A stretch of 64,000 bases of DNA, taken from the NCBI GenBank assembly GCA_973895155.1, contig OZ316894.1:7130001-7194000 (forward strand). Direction: 5' to 3'. The stretch comes from Marsupella aquatica (lineage: Eukaryota; Marchantiophyta). The notes under the pieces were generated by a model, which worked only from the letters and a program-made list of their open reading frames with translations, did no database searches and had not been told where the DNA came from. Made by a program: the position numbers and the translations under genes. This document shows, in pieces, positions 11,391-25,266 of this stretch; position 1 is the stretch's first letter, and the number at the start of each line of letters is the position of its first letter.

Positions 11391-14300
11391 TCATACAAAA
11401 TACATTCTTAAGTCCCACAATAGTTATTGAACACAATAGTTATTCAACTCAATGCAAATTTATGAAGAAAACAGACATTGAGAAAAAGCATACACAATAT
11501 TATTAGATGTATATCAAGTGCTGCAATCTGAAATACCTAACAACTCTGAATGTGTGTAGAAAAACAAAGTTGTCATTCTCATTCTACAAAACCTACTTCT
11601 ATCATGTCTAGTGTTTCTTGGCCCATGGCTGCTTCTATTGCTTCTTGAGCAATCTAGAGTTCCACAGGGCATTCATCCCCTTCACATGAGATAACTTAGA
11701 CTGGTTCTCCCCAGCATTAGCAAATGACAATGCCACATCTACAAACACTTCAATCACACGCACTCGGAAGAAAGGACCATCCATGTAGTCATCATGCTTG
11801 CCAACTCCTTCATAGTGCCTTTCAACTCATCAACATCCAATTTCACAACCCCAATGGCACTGATCTCTTCTTTTGAATGTGGGGTCTGTAAATGACTCAC
11901 AAGCCAACACATCATTCTCACTGTCAAACTAACAAGAATTTGATCACAGCAAGATGTGTATTGAAGCAAAGGCAATCCTATATGTCACACACAGAACTTG
12001 TAAGTTCGTAGCTGATCATGAATTTTTCTTTGCAGTCACCATAAACCATAAAAACCAGGTGCCACAAAATATACCACATGAGGAAGCGGGATCAGAGACT
12101 TACAGAGGGGTCAGACACTTCATGCTGGTGGATGTAGCTACGATGTGATTCAAAAACCCAGTTACATCTTGAATTGAAGTAGTGACAGCCACCTCCAAGG
12201 ACAACAACCAAATAAGAAAGCATGATATTAGATAACTGTAGAACTATTGATTTTGTGATAATCATTTACTGCTAAGATTAAAACATACCAACTTACAACA
12301 TAGTTGGGCAGAGCCCTGGGTGGTAGAGCTCTTACAACTTGCTTGTTCAGTCGAGTCCCCTTCCTTAGCAACTGTGAAAAATGGAAGCTCGCCAAGTGAT
12401 TGTTAATGGTCAAAATTCCACCCTCCACTTCAGACAAAGATAGGTAGTACCCCCAATGATCCATAGAGCACAAGTGCATACCTTAGAAGACCAATCTGTC
12501 AAGTCCAGCTAAGAGAAAATTAAGTAGTAACTCTCTGACTTCAGCTGGAATAAATTTGAATATTTTGCACATCTCATTGCTGGCTTAGTTTGAATGACGT
12601 ATCTTCTATGACATAATTACAAAATATGATACAGGCCCAAGTTTTGCATGGGATTGTGCACACAAAACTATTCAGAGATGATCATCACCATGTGCATGCC
12701 AAACAAGATAGGAGATTCCTAGCATAAAGTAATACACACAACTGCTGCAGACCGTTCTCAACACTTCTTCAAAATACAAGATTCTTGATGATAACCAAAA
12801 GTGGCCCAGTTTCTTTGAAAATGACCTATGCTCGTGATGTATTGGTCGCCTTTGAAAATAGTGAGAATAACAAAATAGAATTTAAGAAATGAGGAAAGCC
12901 AAACCAAACAATTCAAGATGAGATATGCGGGCGCTACATCACTATGTGGCCTACCTGTTATGGATTTCTGGCCACTCGTGTTGGGACAGGGTGTCAATTT
13001 TTTCTACAGGGCCTCCACCTTTGTTTAAAGCTCCACAGCCTGAAATAACCACTTCCAAACATTACCAAGAAAAACAATTATTCTTCACGCACAACGGTCT
13101 CCACCATAAAACCAAAATAAGATTACTACAATTATTCTCCAGGCACAACCGCTTGCACCAATAGGGCACTGCTTCAATCATTACCACACATATTGTTATT
13201 GAAGAAGTCACCACACAAATTTACGTAGGCTGCAAGTCCTGGGTGAGAGCTGCAAAACATATAATAAAACTTCTGAGATTGAAAACTGTTCAAGATTTAT
13301 TCTTCGCAGGACTTTTCCAAAAAGTGTGAGCGGAGCTGCAACGATGTAAGCTTTTCAGATTAAAAAATGTTTGCATCATCAAAAAGTGCTTTTCTAAAAG
13401 ATGGGAGTATTGTATAGTTCTATAATCAAACGTAGAGCTGCAGTGATGTAAGCTTTTGAGATTGAATAACTATTTGAGATTACAAAAATGTTCCCATCCC
13501 GAAGAAGGGCGTTTCTAAAAGATGTGAGTAGTACTGTACATTCCTGTAATCAAAAGTCAAAAACATCTACTATATTGGAACCAAAATTATCACAGGATTC
13601 TTGTCACATAGCTATCATATCACATAGCTTGAATGATTCCTCTAGCACTTAGGTAGAAGTCCACGACACAATCCATGCCAGACCAAGTGGGTCCGCTAGT
13701 ACCTACTATGTCATGCAGGAGGAATGAAATGCTAGACCAAGTGGGTCCGCTAATACTTACTATGTCATGCAGGCACAGCAGCAGCAGCAGGCCAAGAGCT
13801 TCCAAGTTCCAATGCTGAAAGGTTTCTATTAAAAGGTCATATATTGCAATCTGTGGGACCGAACTCTGACATTTGTAAAGAACAATTTTTAAGTCAGGTA
13901 AACTTAATTATTCCCAAGTATAGGGCGGTGACAATTGCATTTTCCATGCTTAACCTGGCTAGTCTACATGTAGAATCATTATTCCCAAAAAATTCCACGG
14001 CAGTAGTAGTACGAAGCCAAAAAGGTTTCAAAGATCTTGAGGGGAAAATAATCCAGATTGAGAATACAACGCGGAGCTTTGATCCTTCTCGGTTTTGTAA
14101 TATCATAAAACACTGACTAAACTAATCTGCTCACATAGAAATATGATCCGTTTCTACCAACACTGACCCCGAAAAGAGTATAAAGCCAGATTTCTTGCCT
14201 TCAAATTCTCAGACATTAAAATCAATCATATCTCTCATAATTGGAACTTATAGTAGTTTCCAATGTGTTTTCGTAGCCATCTGTCGGAACCGTTTTTGGC

Positions 14301-16660
14301 TTGTTGGCTGAATTGAGTGAGGCGCCGAACAATAGACCAATAGTACGTAATTACTTGACTAGATGGGATTTAGTGAGGAATAGCTCCAGATACCATAGAA
14401 TTGATCTGTACAATCTCACGCTAAATGCTAACGTTCAGATATATGACTGGCCAACTAGCAAATTAAGCAATAAACAATCAAAATCCGAGAGGCACTATAA
14501 GTTCTTGAATAGCCTTGGAATCAATACACGGTTAGAAACGTTGCTCCATAAATGCGGCTACCTCTGAAATGCAACAAAATCTATTCAACTGGGCTATTGG
14601 ATTTTAGTTAGTGATGGACGTGTATGGCACTGCTTCTTGTGAAGACATACAAAATGACGGATTGCTTTTCAATATATGATTCATGTGCCAATTCTTCTTT
14701 CCTAAAATTCTTTTAATTAGCGAAAAAAGCTAACATACCGTCTACAAAAGGGCTGGAAGTGCCGCTGCAAGCTGTGTCCTAGCTTGATCTGTTGCCAAAA
14801 AGTAGACCCGGAAGGCCTGCAATAATTGCAAGTGCTACGTCCTTTGCAGCCAAAGTGAGCCTGGAAGGCTTGCGATTGGAAGTGCTGCATCCTCGGCTGC
14901 TAAAATGAAACCAAAAGGCCTGTGACTAAAATTGTTGCATCCGTCCTTTGTCTCTACAATTGCAAATCTTGCTCTTGCCCAAAATTGTATATGCCTTGTC
15001 GACCTTGTAGCCCCGTCCTCCCCACTCAAAGGCTCTCAATCACAACTACCATCGAAAGCAAAGCAATCACAAAGGCATTCTTGTGATTTAGCTCCGACCG
15101 TTTGTGCCAATCAGGTTGTCAGCAATGCCACAGTATTGAAGTTGAGTGCGCCACTCTTCTTGGAGCCATCGTTTGTCTTGGCCAGACATTCTCCAGTCCA
15201 ATAGTAGTCCTTGAGTGGGTCCTCCAGTCGATTACCACCCTCGTTCATAATCCTACTGATCAATTAGAAAATTTCAATCAGCAAGGTTTGAATCAAACCG
15301 TGAACTCAACAACACTAACACAGTGTATTGCCCTGCGCCCTACCCCCAGGGCCCTACCATTCCATCAATTTGTCCAAAACAAGAATGATGTGTTAAAACG
15401 CTACAACACAATGAGTGACGAAGGCATTCAAGCCTGAACTTTCTGAACTGTCCGATCCATCCACTCAGCACCAACAATAGGATTATACAAAGACTAGTCA
15501 CACTGAAGCAATACTCCCAATCCACTGTGCGCAATGTTCACGTACAGCTACATCTGCTTGTTCTTTTCAGACCTTCCACAAATCTAGATCGAGAGCATCG
15601 CAAACCACCATCAATCCCTCCCCACGCTCTCACAACTCTCCAACGGAAAGCTATGGCGGTCAGCGGCTGCTAAAGATGGGCATGAGGGACAATGTGCAGG
15701 AGGGAAGCGAGGTCACGCGGGAGGATTCAAATCCCTCTCACCAAGAACGTGCCCACGCCCCACCCCACCCGTGAAACCTACCCCAGACGGCCCCTGAACC
15801 TCCACTATGCCCAGAGTGTAGATTCAATAGCTTACAAAAATATTTAATTTTATATTTTGAGTTACATAACCCCTACTTTTATGCAATGACATGTGGACCA
15901 ATATAAAAATGACACATGTTTTTGTTGACTATGTCACACCTTTCCTTAGAAATAAAAATAAAATTTTGAATGGATATAATAAGGCTTTTGTATTGTAATA
16001 TACTAATCCAAGGTTAATATAATCCCTTCATTCAAAAAAATGCATTATGATTATTACAGGCCAATAAAATATAAATTACCTTCATGCGTGCAGGGGGGCT
16101 TCAGTATCTTTGTTGGGGCCCAGGGAATGGGTTCTCTACATAAGTGCAAGCATTTCAGATAGTAGAGATGTTGTGTAAAGTGGAATATCTCCAAACAAAG
16201 CTTTATTTGTAGAGAAACATTTTGTCCATCTACCAACTGAGTCACAAACAATTAAATTTCCCTCTTGTTCCTCATTATTATTGAAACTTTGTGGCAAAGG
16301 TTAGCAAAGGAGACACTAAAGTTTAACACTCTCAAATTTAGTATTAAGCTTGCCTTAACAAGTTAATGATGTTTTTGCTTTGTTTTTGCTTATTTATTAG
16401 TACGTCCTGGTACGTTAAGAACTTGATAGAAACTCCCTACACTATGTTCATTTTGCAATAACCCAGGTGTAAGGCAGTTGATTTGTGGCCTTTGCTTTGT
16501 TTGTTTGGAGTATTAATATTGTTGACTATTGTCCTCATTCACCGCCCTAGTTAATCCATATTTCACCCATATTGTGGTGAATGGGACCATGGAGAAGAGG
16601 GGGCCAAAGGAAGACCAAAATTGGGACCAAAATAGCCATTAGGTATTGTTAATGCATGAA
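11391..16660. other. CACTA interior, no recognised gene
   Basis: No transposase domain or convincing exon found. Short internal duplications occur: two ~110-bp copies at about 13320-13550 (AGCTGCARYGATGTAAGCTT) and two ~58-bp copies at about 13672-13780 (AGACCAAGTGGGTCCGCTA). The longest ORFs are about 100 codons without recognised motifs. The interval could hold remnants of introns or captured host DNA. Confidence 0.5.
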
Positions 16661-19600
16661 ATAGTTGGGTATTCAGCATCAATGACCCCATTTTCTGTCA
16701 TTGTATGGAATTTATGACACAGCACACAAATGAGCCAATGAGGAACTGCATCCCTCCAAACAGAGCCTTTCCATTGTTTAGGGTTTAGGTTTACACTCTA
16801 AACTCTAAACACCTCTACCCCTAGCCCTGGCCAGTTGGGTCATTTTAACCTATTTCCTCAATGACAGCATGAGGGACTCCTCTAATGACCCCATTTTGGG
16901 TGATTTGGTACTCCCATATCATAATCACAATGACATTATAGGAGGTCATTATTTGACATTTCTGACGTAGAATTGTTCACAAATGGCCCAATGAAGCACA
17001 AGTACCTCCAAAAAGAGAACCCCCATATCCCAAAGTGCAGGTTTATGCCACAACTAATGGATGGAGAATAGTATACAGTAGAGTGTACTGCACCCGGAGG
17101 CAGGTTCCCAGCTCTATGTAGTACCACATTTATGACTCTAGGGGCCCGCCTCCAGCCCCTAGCTCAAACCTTGTCATTTGAGCTTCTTCTAATTAAATGA
17201 CTCCACAAGGGACCAATGTAATGACCACAAGTCTGGTCATTTGACCTATATGACATCCTATATGACCGTTTCAATGACCCTATTTGTAGTCATTGGCATT
17301 TATGACACAACTTTGTTCCAAAATGACCTAATAAAGATTACACTACCTCCCAGAGTGCCCCGTCACAATTTATTTGCAAAATATCCCCAAAATATCATAT
17401 CCCCCATCCAAACACCATCACAAACATGACATAGTTAAATAGAAGGACCACAACCTTCCATTGGTGTTGCGCTACCTCTTGGAGAGAGAAAACAAATGGC
17501 TCGATTTGCCTTTGCAAATGATGGTATTAATCCTTGGTGACACTTTTGGCAAATCACCTCAAAGTTGTACGACTTGGGAATGATTTCCCCAAGGTTGCAT
17601 CATGCCTTAAGTAAACGTGAAAACATGTGTCCAAAATGTTCATGTAACTAACAACTAGTCGTTGGACAATGATGAGTATAGTGTCCCGCACCTAGTGGAG
17701 GGGTTACCATGTAGGGCCCCATGGCGGGCCTCATGGCACATTGGGGCCCACCCAAAGTTCCTAGACCTAAAAGGGTCATTTCTACTGGTACATAATGACA
17801 TCATGAGGGACCTGTCTAATGACCTCATATGCAGTCATTTTGTACAAATGACATCCAAAATGACTCCCAAAATGACCCTTAGTGCAGTCATTGGCACTAA
17901 TGACACAACATTACTCCAAAATAACCCAATGAAGATTACAACACCTACTCACAATGCCCCGACACTATTCATATGCAAAATGGAGTATCCCCATCAAAAC
18001 ATCAACACAAAAATCACACACTTACATAGAAGGACAACAACCTTCCATTGATTGGTGACATTGCTTTACTTCTTGGAGAGACAAAACAAAAGGCTCAATT
18101 TGCCATTGATAATGATGGTATTCAACCACGGTGACACTTTTGGCAAATCACTCCAAATCTGTATGACTTGGGAGTGATTTCCCCAAGGTTCTATCATGCT
18201 TTAAGTAAACGCAAAAAGATGGCTCCAAAGTGTTCATGGCACAACTAGTGGTTGGACAATGATGATTATAGTGTCCCGCACCTAGTGGAGAGGTTGCCAC
18301 CTTCATGCAAGGCCCCATGGCAGTCTAGGGCCCACTTCCAATCCTTAGCACCAAACTGGTCATTTATGTTGGTCCATAATGACACTATGAGGGACCTCTA
18401 TAATGACCACATATGCAGTCATTTGGTCCAAATGACCTGCAATATGACTGCCAAAATGACCCTTACTATTGTCATTGGCTTTAATGAACACCATTACTCC
18501 AATATGACCTAGTGAAGATTACACTACCTGTTGGAGTGCCCCCTCACATTTCCTTTGCAATGGAATAGAATATTCCCCACCCAAACACTGGCATAGATAT
18601 GACACAGTTAAATAGAAGGACAACAACCTTCCCCTAGTTTTGCCCTACCTCTTGGAGAACAAGAAAACAACTATTATTTCACATGGTGAGACTTTTGGCA
18701 AATCACTCCAAAGCCGTATGACTTGGGAGTGATTTCCCCAAAGTTTCATCATGCCTTAGGTAAATGTAAAAATATGATTCAACATTAATTATGGTGCAAC
18801 TAATGGTTGAAGAATAGTAAATATAATATCCCGCACCTAGTAGAGGGGTTTCCAGCCCCATGTGGGGCCACATGGCACTCTAGGGCCCACCTCCAGCACC
18901 TAGCCTCAAACTGGTCATTTATGTTTGTCTTCAATGACTCCACAAAGGACCCCCTCAAATAACAACAAATCCCGTCATTTGACTTATATGACATTCCATA
19001 TGACGGTTTCAATGGTCAACCCTATTTGTAATCATTGGTATTTATGACATGTCATTCTTCACAAATGACCCAATGAAGGCCCTAGTACCCCTGGGCCCTA
19101 AGCGTTACTAATACAGGGAGGACGTGCGAACATCGCAAGGGTATTTTTAATGTAATGCAAACTAATTTTTATAATAGTTTTTAAAGTAGGCAACATCCTT
19201 GTATATATATTCAGCACAATATTAGTAATAAGGCTCTTATCAAATACATGTCACATTAATCTTATGCAAGGGTACCCAAAATGCCAAGTACACGCGTCAC
19301 TATATGGTTGGCACACATGTCATCACTTCACTTGCACACATGTTCATATAGTAAATCAGACATTTAATTATTTGTCGTCATAAGACAAGTTTGGTTTTGT
19401 GGGCTTTAGGAACACTGAGAGGATAGTGCAGCCATGCTTGTCTTTATACTACAGGAAGAACTATAATTCTCTGGTACTAATTTTGTTTAACTATATAAAA
19501 TATGTACCCTAAACAAAGGGCGTAACATACAAGTCCCCTATGCAAAATAAAGTCTTATCTATTTCAGTATGATATTTGCAATTTTAAAAATTCAAGGATG

Positions 19601-22380
19601 TTTTCAATTCCTTGAAAAACTATATTATAATTTACAAAAGGATAAAATTTAATAGGAAAAGTTAATATTTTTACATTAACAAGGGGATTTTTTTTGTGAA
19701 CAAAAATATTAAGAAGGGGTACATGGGGGGTGTCTGTTCTCAGGGGGGTTCACTTTATATAGTAAGAGTGAGGGCCCAGGGCCTAGTACCTCCAAAGAGA
19801 GCCCCCAATAGATTCCTTGCAAGGTTGGAATATTCCTCTTTCCTAAACCCGCACCCACACCATACAGGGAAGCACGACTCCCCTGCCCATTCCATTGGTG
19901 CAGCACCACCTCTTGGAGAACCACAAAACAACCCTAAACCCCAAAGGTGCATCATGCCTTAAGTAAACACAAAAACATGTGTCCAAAGTGTTTATGTCGC
20001 AACTAGTGGTTGGACAATGATGAGTATAGTGTCCCGCACCTAGTGGAGGGGTTCTCACCTCTATGTGGGGCCCCATGGCACTCTAGGGCCCACCTCCAAC
20101 CCCTAGCCCCAAAATGGTCATTTGTGCTTTTCCTTAATGACTGCATGAGGGACCCCTCAAATGACAATAATTCAGGTCATTCCGCTTATATGACATCCAA
20201 TGTGACCATTTTAATGACCTTTGTTGTAGTAATTGGCATTTATGACGGGCAATTGCTCACATATGACCCAATAAAGGCCCTAGTACCTCCAAAGAGAGCC
20301 AACTTTAGATTCCTTGCAAGGTTGGAATATTCCTATACCCTAATCCCGCACCCACACCATGTGGAGAAGCACCACTCCCCTGCCCATTCCATTGGTGCAA
20401 CACTACCTCTTGGAGAACCAAAAAACAAGTTTTATTTGCCTTTGGATGTGATGGTATACATCCATGGTTGCACTTTTGGCAAATCACTCCAAAGTCGTAT
20501 GACTTGGGAGTGATTTCCCCAAAAGTGCATCATGCCTCAAGTAAACGCAAAAACATGTGTCCAAAGTGTTTATGTCGCAACTAGTGGTTGGACAATGATG
20601 AATATAGTGTCCCGCACCTAGTGGAGGGGTTCTCACCTCTATGTGGGGCCCCATGGCACTCTAGGGCCCACCTCAAGCCCCTAGCCCCAAACTGGTCATT
20701 TGTGCTTTTTCTTAATGACTGCATGAGGGACCCCTCAAATGACCACATATCCAGTCATTTGACTGATATGACTCTCCATATGACATTTTTAATGACCCTA
20801 CTTTTAGTCATTGGCATTTATGATGGGCCATTGCTCACATATGACCCAATAAAGGCCCTAGTACCTCCAAAGAGAGCCAGCTTTAGATTCCTTGCAAGGT
20901 TGGAATATTCCTATACCCTAATCCCGCACCCACACCATGCGGAGAAGCACCACTCCCCTGCCCATTCCATTGGTGCAGCACTACCTCTTGGAGAACCAAA
21001 AATATGTTTTATTTGCCTTTGGATGTGATGGTATACATCCATGGTTGAACTTTTGGCAAATCACTCCAAAGTCGTACGACTTTCCCCAAAGGTGCATCAT
21101 GCCTCAAGTAAACGCAAAAACACGTGTCCAAAGTGTTTATGTCACAACTAGTGGTTGGACAATGATGAGTATAGTGTCCCGCACCTAGTGGAGGGGTTCA
21201 CCTCTATGTGGGGCCCCATGGCACTCTAGGGCCCACCTCAAGCCCCTAGCCCCAAACTGGTCATTTGTGCTTTTCCTTTTAATGACTGCATAAGGGACCC
21301 CTCAAATGACCACAAATCCAATCATTAGACTGATATGACTCTCCATATGACAGTTTTAATGACCCTACTTTTAGTCATTGGCATTTATGACGGGCCATTG
21401 CTCACATATGACCCAATAAAGGCCCTAGTACCTCCAACTAGAGCCAGCTTTAGATTCCTTGCAAGATTGGAATATTCCTATACCCTAATCCCGCACCCAC
21501 ACCATACTGAGAAGCACGACTCCCCTGCCCATTCCATTGGTGTAGCACTACCTCTTGGAGAACCAAAAAACAACTTTTATTTGCCTTTGGATGTGATGGT
21601 ATGCATACATGGTGACACTTTTGGCAAATCACTCCGAAGTCATACGACTTGGGAGTGATTTCCCCAAAGGTGCATCATGCCTGAAGTAAGTGCAAAAACA
21701 TGTGTCCAAAGTGTTTATGTCGCAACTAGTGGTTGGACAATGATGAGTATAGTGTCCCGCACCTAGTGGAGGGGTTCTCACCTCTATGTGGGGCCCCATG
21801 GCACTCTAGGGCCCACCTCAAGCCCCCAGCCCCAAACTGGTCATTTGTGCTTGTGTTTAATGACTGCATGAGGGACCACACAAATAACCACAAGTCCAGT
21901 CACTTGACTTATATGACAGTCCATATGACAAATTTAATTACCCTACTTGTAGTCATTGGTATTTGTAATGCAAATGTATTTAGAAATGACCCAATAAAGA
22001 TTACACTAGCTCCTTGAATGCCCCATCACTATTTATTTGCAAATTAAAATATTCCCCATCCAAACACCGGCACAAACATGACACAATTACAACAAAGGAT
22101 GACAACCTTCCATTGGTATTGCCCTACTTCTTGGAGAGACAAAAAAGTTTCATTTGCCTTTGGATACGGTAGTATGCGCGCATCTATATATGGTGACACT
22201 TATGGAAAATCACTCCAAAGGTGTATGACTTGGGAGTGATTTCCCCAAAGCTAGGTGCATCATGCCTAAAGTAAATGCAAGACATGTGTTCAAATTGCTA
22301 ATGCCCCAACCAGTGGGAGGACAATGATGAGTATTGTGTCCCGCACTTAGTGGAAGGGTTATCAACTATATCAATGACTC
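16661..22380 (+). repeat. ~575-bp tandem repeat array inside the CACTA element
   Basis: The anchor GTGTCCCGCACCTAGTGG or a variant recurs at 17681, 18271, about 18826, 20029, 20607, 21174, 21752 and 22336, with a more diverged unit near 17065. Spacings are 590, 555, 1203, 578, 567, 578 and 584; the 1203 gap contains the 693-bp element at 19089-19781. Units between 20,000 and 22,000 are the most alike. Each unit carries several GTCATT/AATGAC motifs like the element's ends. ORFs of 86-167 codons starting MDNDEYSVPHLVEG recur in several units but have no recognised domain. Confidence 0.88.
19089..19781. mobile_element. 693-bp TIR element nested in the CACTA array
   Basis: Perfect 11-bp inverted ends CCCTGGGCCCT/AGGGCCCAGGG extend imperfectly inward (TTACTA). 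The 8-bp target duplication CCTAGTAC lies at 19081-19088 and 19782-19789. Neighbouring array units show the empty site GGCCCTAGTACCTCC. There is no coding capacity and the interior is AT-rich. An 8-bp duplication fits hAT and a few rarer superfamilies; the terminal sequence was not matched to a named family. Confidence 0.85.
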
Positions 22381-23273
22381 TACAATTATGACCGGTGTTT
22401 GGAATGACTATTGAGTATTTTAATCTTCATATCTCTTGGGTTCTTTAATGACTCTATAAGTAGTCATTTATGCAATAAGTCCATAATGACTATATGTTAT
22501 TGTAAATATTGATATATCATGATTTTTAGATTGACCCTATATTTAGTCATTTATGCAACAAGTCCATAATGACAGTATACTGTTGTAAACACCGATATAT
22601 CCTAATTTCAAGTTTGACTCTAGAGTTAGTCATTTATGAGAGAAGTCCATAATGACGGTATGTTCTTGTAAACACTGATATGTCCTAATTTCAAGATTGA
22701 CCCTAGAGTTAGTCATTTATGAGATAAGTCCATAATGACGGTATGTTCTTGTAAACACTGATATGTCCTAATTTCAAGATTGACCCTAGAGTTAGTCATT
22801 TATGGGAGAAGTCCATAATGACAATATGTTGTTGTAAACATTGATATATTCTCATTTTCAGATTGACCCTATATTTTGTCATTTAACACCGTTGGTTAAA
22901 ATGACGGTAATACATTTTTTGTCATTTATCACCGTTGTCCAAAATGACTCAAATAGATTTTTGGTCATTTCAATCATTGTCCAGAGTGACTATAATGTTG
23001 TTAAACATTGATTTATCATTGTTGTTATTAATTGCGTCATTTAAGACATGTGTCTAAATTGACCATTTAGGGAAATTGGGTCATTTTGGTCACATCAGTC
23101 ATTACAGACATTATACAAAATGACGCAAAAGTTAACATTTTGTCATTTCAGTCCGTTGGTCATTGTGGACAGTCATTCCCCTGTCATTCTTTTTGTGTCA
23201 TTAAAAATTTTGGTCATTTATTCATCTCCGTCATTGGGTGATTGGTCATAAAGGGCCCTGTTTTCTTCTAGTG
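22381..23273. repeat. CACTA right subterminal repeats, including an 83-bp tandem array
   Basis: Units of about 83 bp containing CTAGAGTTAGTCATTTATG recur with exact spacing at 22621, 22704 and 22787, and more diverged copies extend on both sides. Closer to the end the sequence changes to irregular GTCATT motifs. The right subterminal region is thus organised differently from the left. Confidence 0.8.
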
Positions 23274-23515
23274 TTCTCCACCTCAAACTTCACTCCTCCA
23301 AATCTAGCCATCTCCCTCTTCTTCCCAACTACCGACAACTCTGGTAGTAGTATAGCTTCCTCCACTGCATGCCGCACCGGTGATCGTACCGGTGTTACCA
23401 GTTCTTCCTCAAACGGTAGCAGCTCCTCCTCAGACTCACCGTCTGACCGTCGCGATCCTGAAGCTCCACCGACCCCAATTCTTCCATTATCCTTCGAGTC
23501 ACTCATATGAAACAA
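23274..23515 (-). pseudogene. Copia gag N-terminus, separated by the CACTA insertion
   Basis: The minus-strand frame starts at 23515 (or the second Met at 23506, MSDSKDNGRIG) and reaches KFEVEN at the insertion point. Across the deduplicated TTC it continues in frame at 10525 into a KYDG...W motif typical of copia gag. Residues are acidic and Ser/Glu-rich. Confidence 0.85.
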
Positions 23516-25266
23516 TCACAAAAAAACGTCTTTTTTTCGAAACTTCTCATAAAACTCAAAACTCAACACCGCCGCGTAGCCCACAAAGCTAGGAATCCAA
23601 TACTGAAAGCCGAATTCAAAATCAAAATTTGACGGAAAAGTTATTCAAATTTCGGTCGGGGTGGGCAAAACCTTGGGAAACTCCCCCGTTTTGACCACCT
23701 TGGAGAATAACCAAAATACCCAATACAATCCGTTGTCGGAATCGCGATGTGATTGGTGCGCCGCGTTGCTAACTCCAGTGGCAACGTCCTCATCGAAAAA
23801 GAATAAAAAAAGTTACCATTCGGCGGAAGAAATCTTTGTCGGACAGCCAAAAAACAACTCTCTATTTTTTTTGGGAATATTCTTGCATAGTTTGACAGGT
23901 CTCACAGGGGGCCGTTCCCCCTATCAGAGCGGTTAAAACAGAGGGCGATAGGTCCCGACTCAAGGAGAACAAAGGGGAGGAAAGAATGGCTAAAAATAGG
24001 CCATAAAGGGGGTCCAAACGCCCCTTAGCAAAAAATACGCTCAAAAACGTGCATCTGCGTCGCGTGACGCGAGGCGGGCCAGGGAGTATTCGTGTATCGG
24101 GCCGCGCATTTACAAGGCATATGGCCGTGTATATCTAAGGCATGTCTGCAGCTGCGTCGTGCGAAGCAGGAGGCGGGCGCTGCAGGGCCGGCCAAAGGGA
24201 GGGCGACGGGGGGCGCTGGGGCGCGATTAAAATGGCCAAGGCGGGTGAGGCTTGAAGCAGGAGCGGGGGCGTGGGGTCGTGACCCTAAGGCAAGGTAGGG
24301 TCACCGGCGGGAGGAAAACAAAAGAGGCCGGTGCGGGCTAGGTGCGAGAGGGATGCAGCTGCCGAGCGACTGCAAACGCGCCGGCCGGCGATGCGCAAGG
24401 CGCCGCTGCGCCATGAAAAATGGGAGTGCGAAGGGGGGGGCAGGCAAATACCAGTATACAGGGCCGGGGGTATCGGGGTGTCGGGGAGGAGGGGGGGAGT
24501 TCAGGTGTGTGTATACACACCCAAATACACACACAAGTCCCCCCTTTAGACCCCCTTAAGTGGAAAAATTAACCCTAAAATGACACATGCCGATTACTCA
24601 CCTCTTAGCTACTGTTTCTCGCAAGAAAAGTGAACAACGTCGATGGGAAATGTTGCCGAATTGCACCGACATAGTCTGTAGCTCCAGCAGAGTAAAAACT
24701 TTCCGCCGCGTCGCCTTCACTCCGCGTCAAGTGCCAATCCCAGGCTCAAAACGACCGCCTCACCGTGATCAAACCGTTGAGCCGTGGCACTCCACGTTTC
24801 TTCCACCGAGTCAGTCGTTACGAAGAGAAACCCGGTCCAGATGGGAACAAGCTCCATAGCTTGTGAGAAAACCTGAACGCCTCCGTCACTCGTCACGTCA
24901 CACTCGGTAACAACTCGACACCAATCCAGCTACCGAAACGATCGACCAGCTCGCTTCAACCTTCAACTTGAGCTATAATGTGTGATCCCTCCCACACCGC
25001 ATGGCTCACACCGTTGAAAAACGCGATCTCTGGTCTCTCCCCCAAAAAGCCGTCGAACACGAATAAAACTTGAATGACGCAAACTTCAATTCCTTCGCAC
25101 CACGGATACCGATCAGCGAGTTCTAACCACCGTTAGAATGCCCTCTCACTAACCTATCCGCACAGCCACACACATTCGAGTTTCATGCGACGAAACTCCA
25201 AATGTACCATCGACAATGAACGCTGGAAAAACCCGTCACGAAAAAACCTCGTCACCTCCCAGGCAT
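23516..25266 (-). other. Copia 5' leader, with an unusually GC-rich block
   Basis: About 1.75 kb lies between the primer-binding site and the gag start, long for a copia leader. Positions about 24050-24560 are visibly GC-rich with CpG-rich tracts and end in a GTGTGTATACACAC palindrome, unlike the flanking element sequence. It may be a captured or inserted segment. No ORF with recognisable coding character was found. Confidence 0.55.

Larger units (their letters stand above)
10526..23273. mobile_element. CACTA (En/Spm-type) DNA transposon, non-autonomous, 12.7 kb
   Basis: The left end begins CACTAGTACAAAAATGGG and the right end, reverse complemented, begins CACTAGAAGAAAACAGGG. Both continue into CTTTATGACC. 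The element is flanked by the 3-bp target duplication TTC (10523-10525 and 23274-23276) typical of CACTA elements, and removing the element plus one TTC rejoins the copia gag frame. Subterminal regions are packed with short GTCATT/AATGAC motifs, the usual transposase-binding architecture. I found no TNP2-type transposase or other long ORF inside, so the copy is most likely non-autonomous. The centre holds a ~575-bp tandem array and a nested 693-bp element. Confidence 0.93.
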
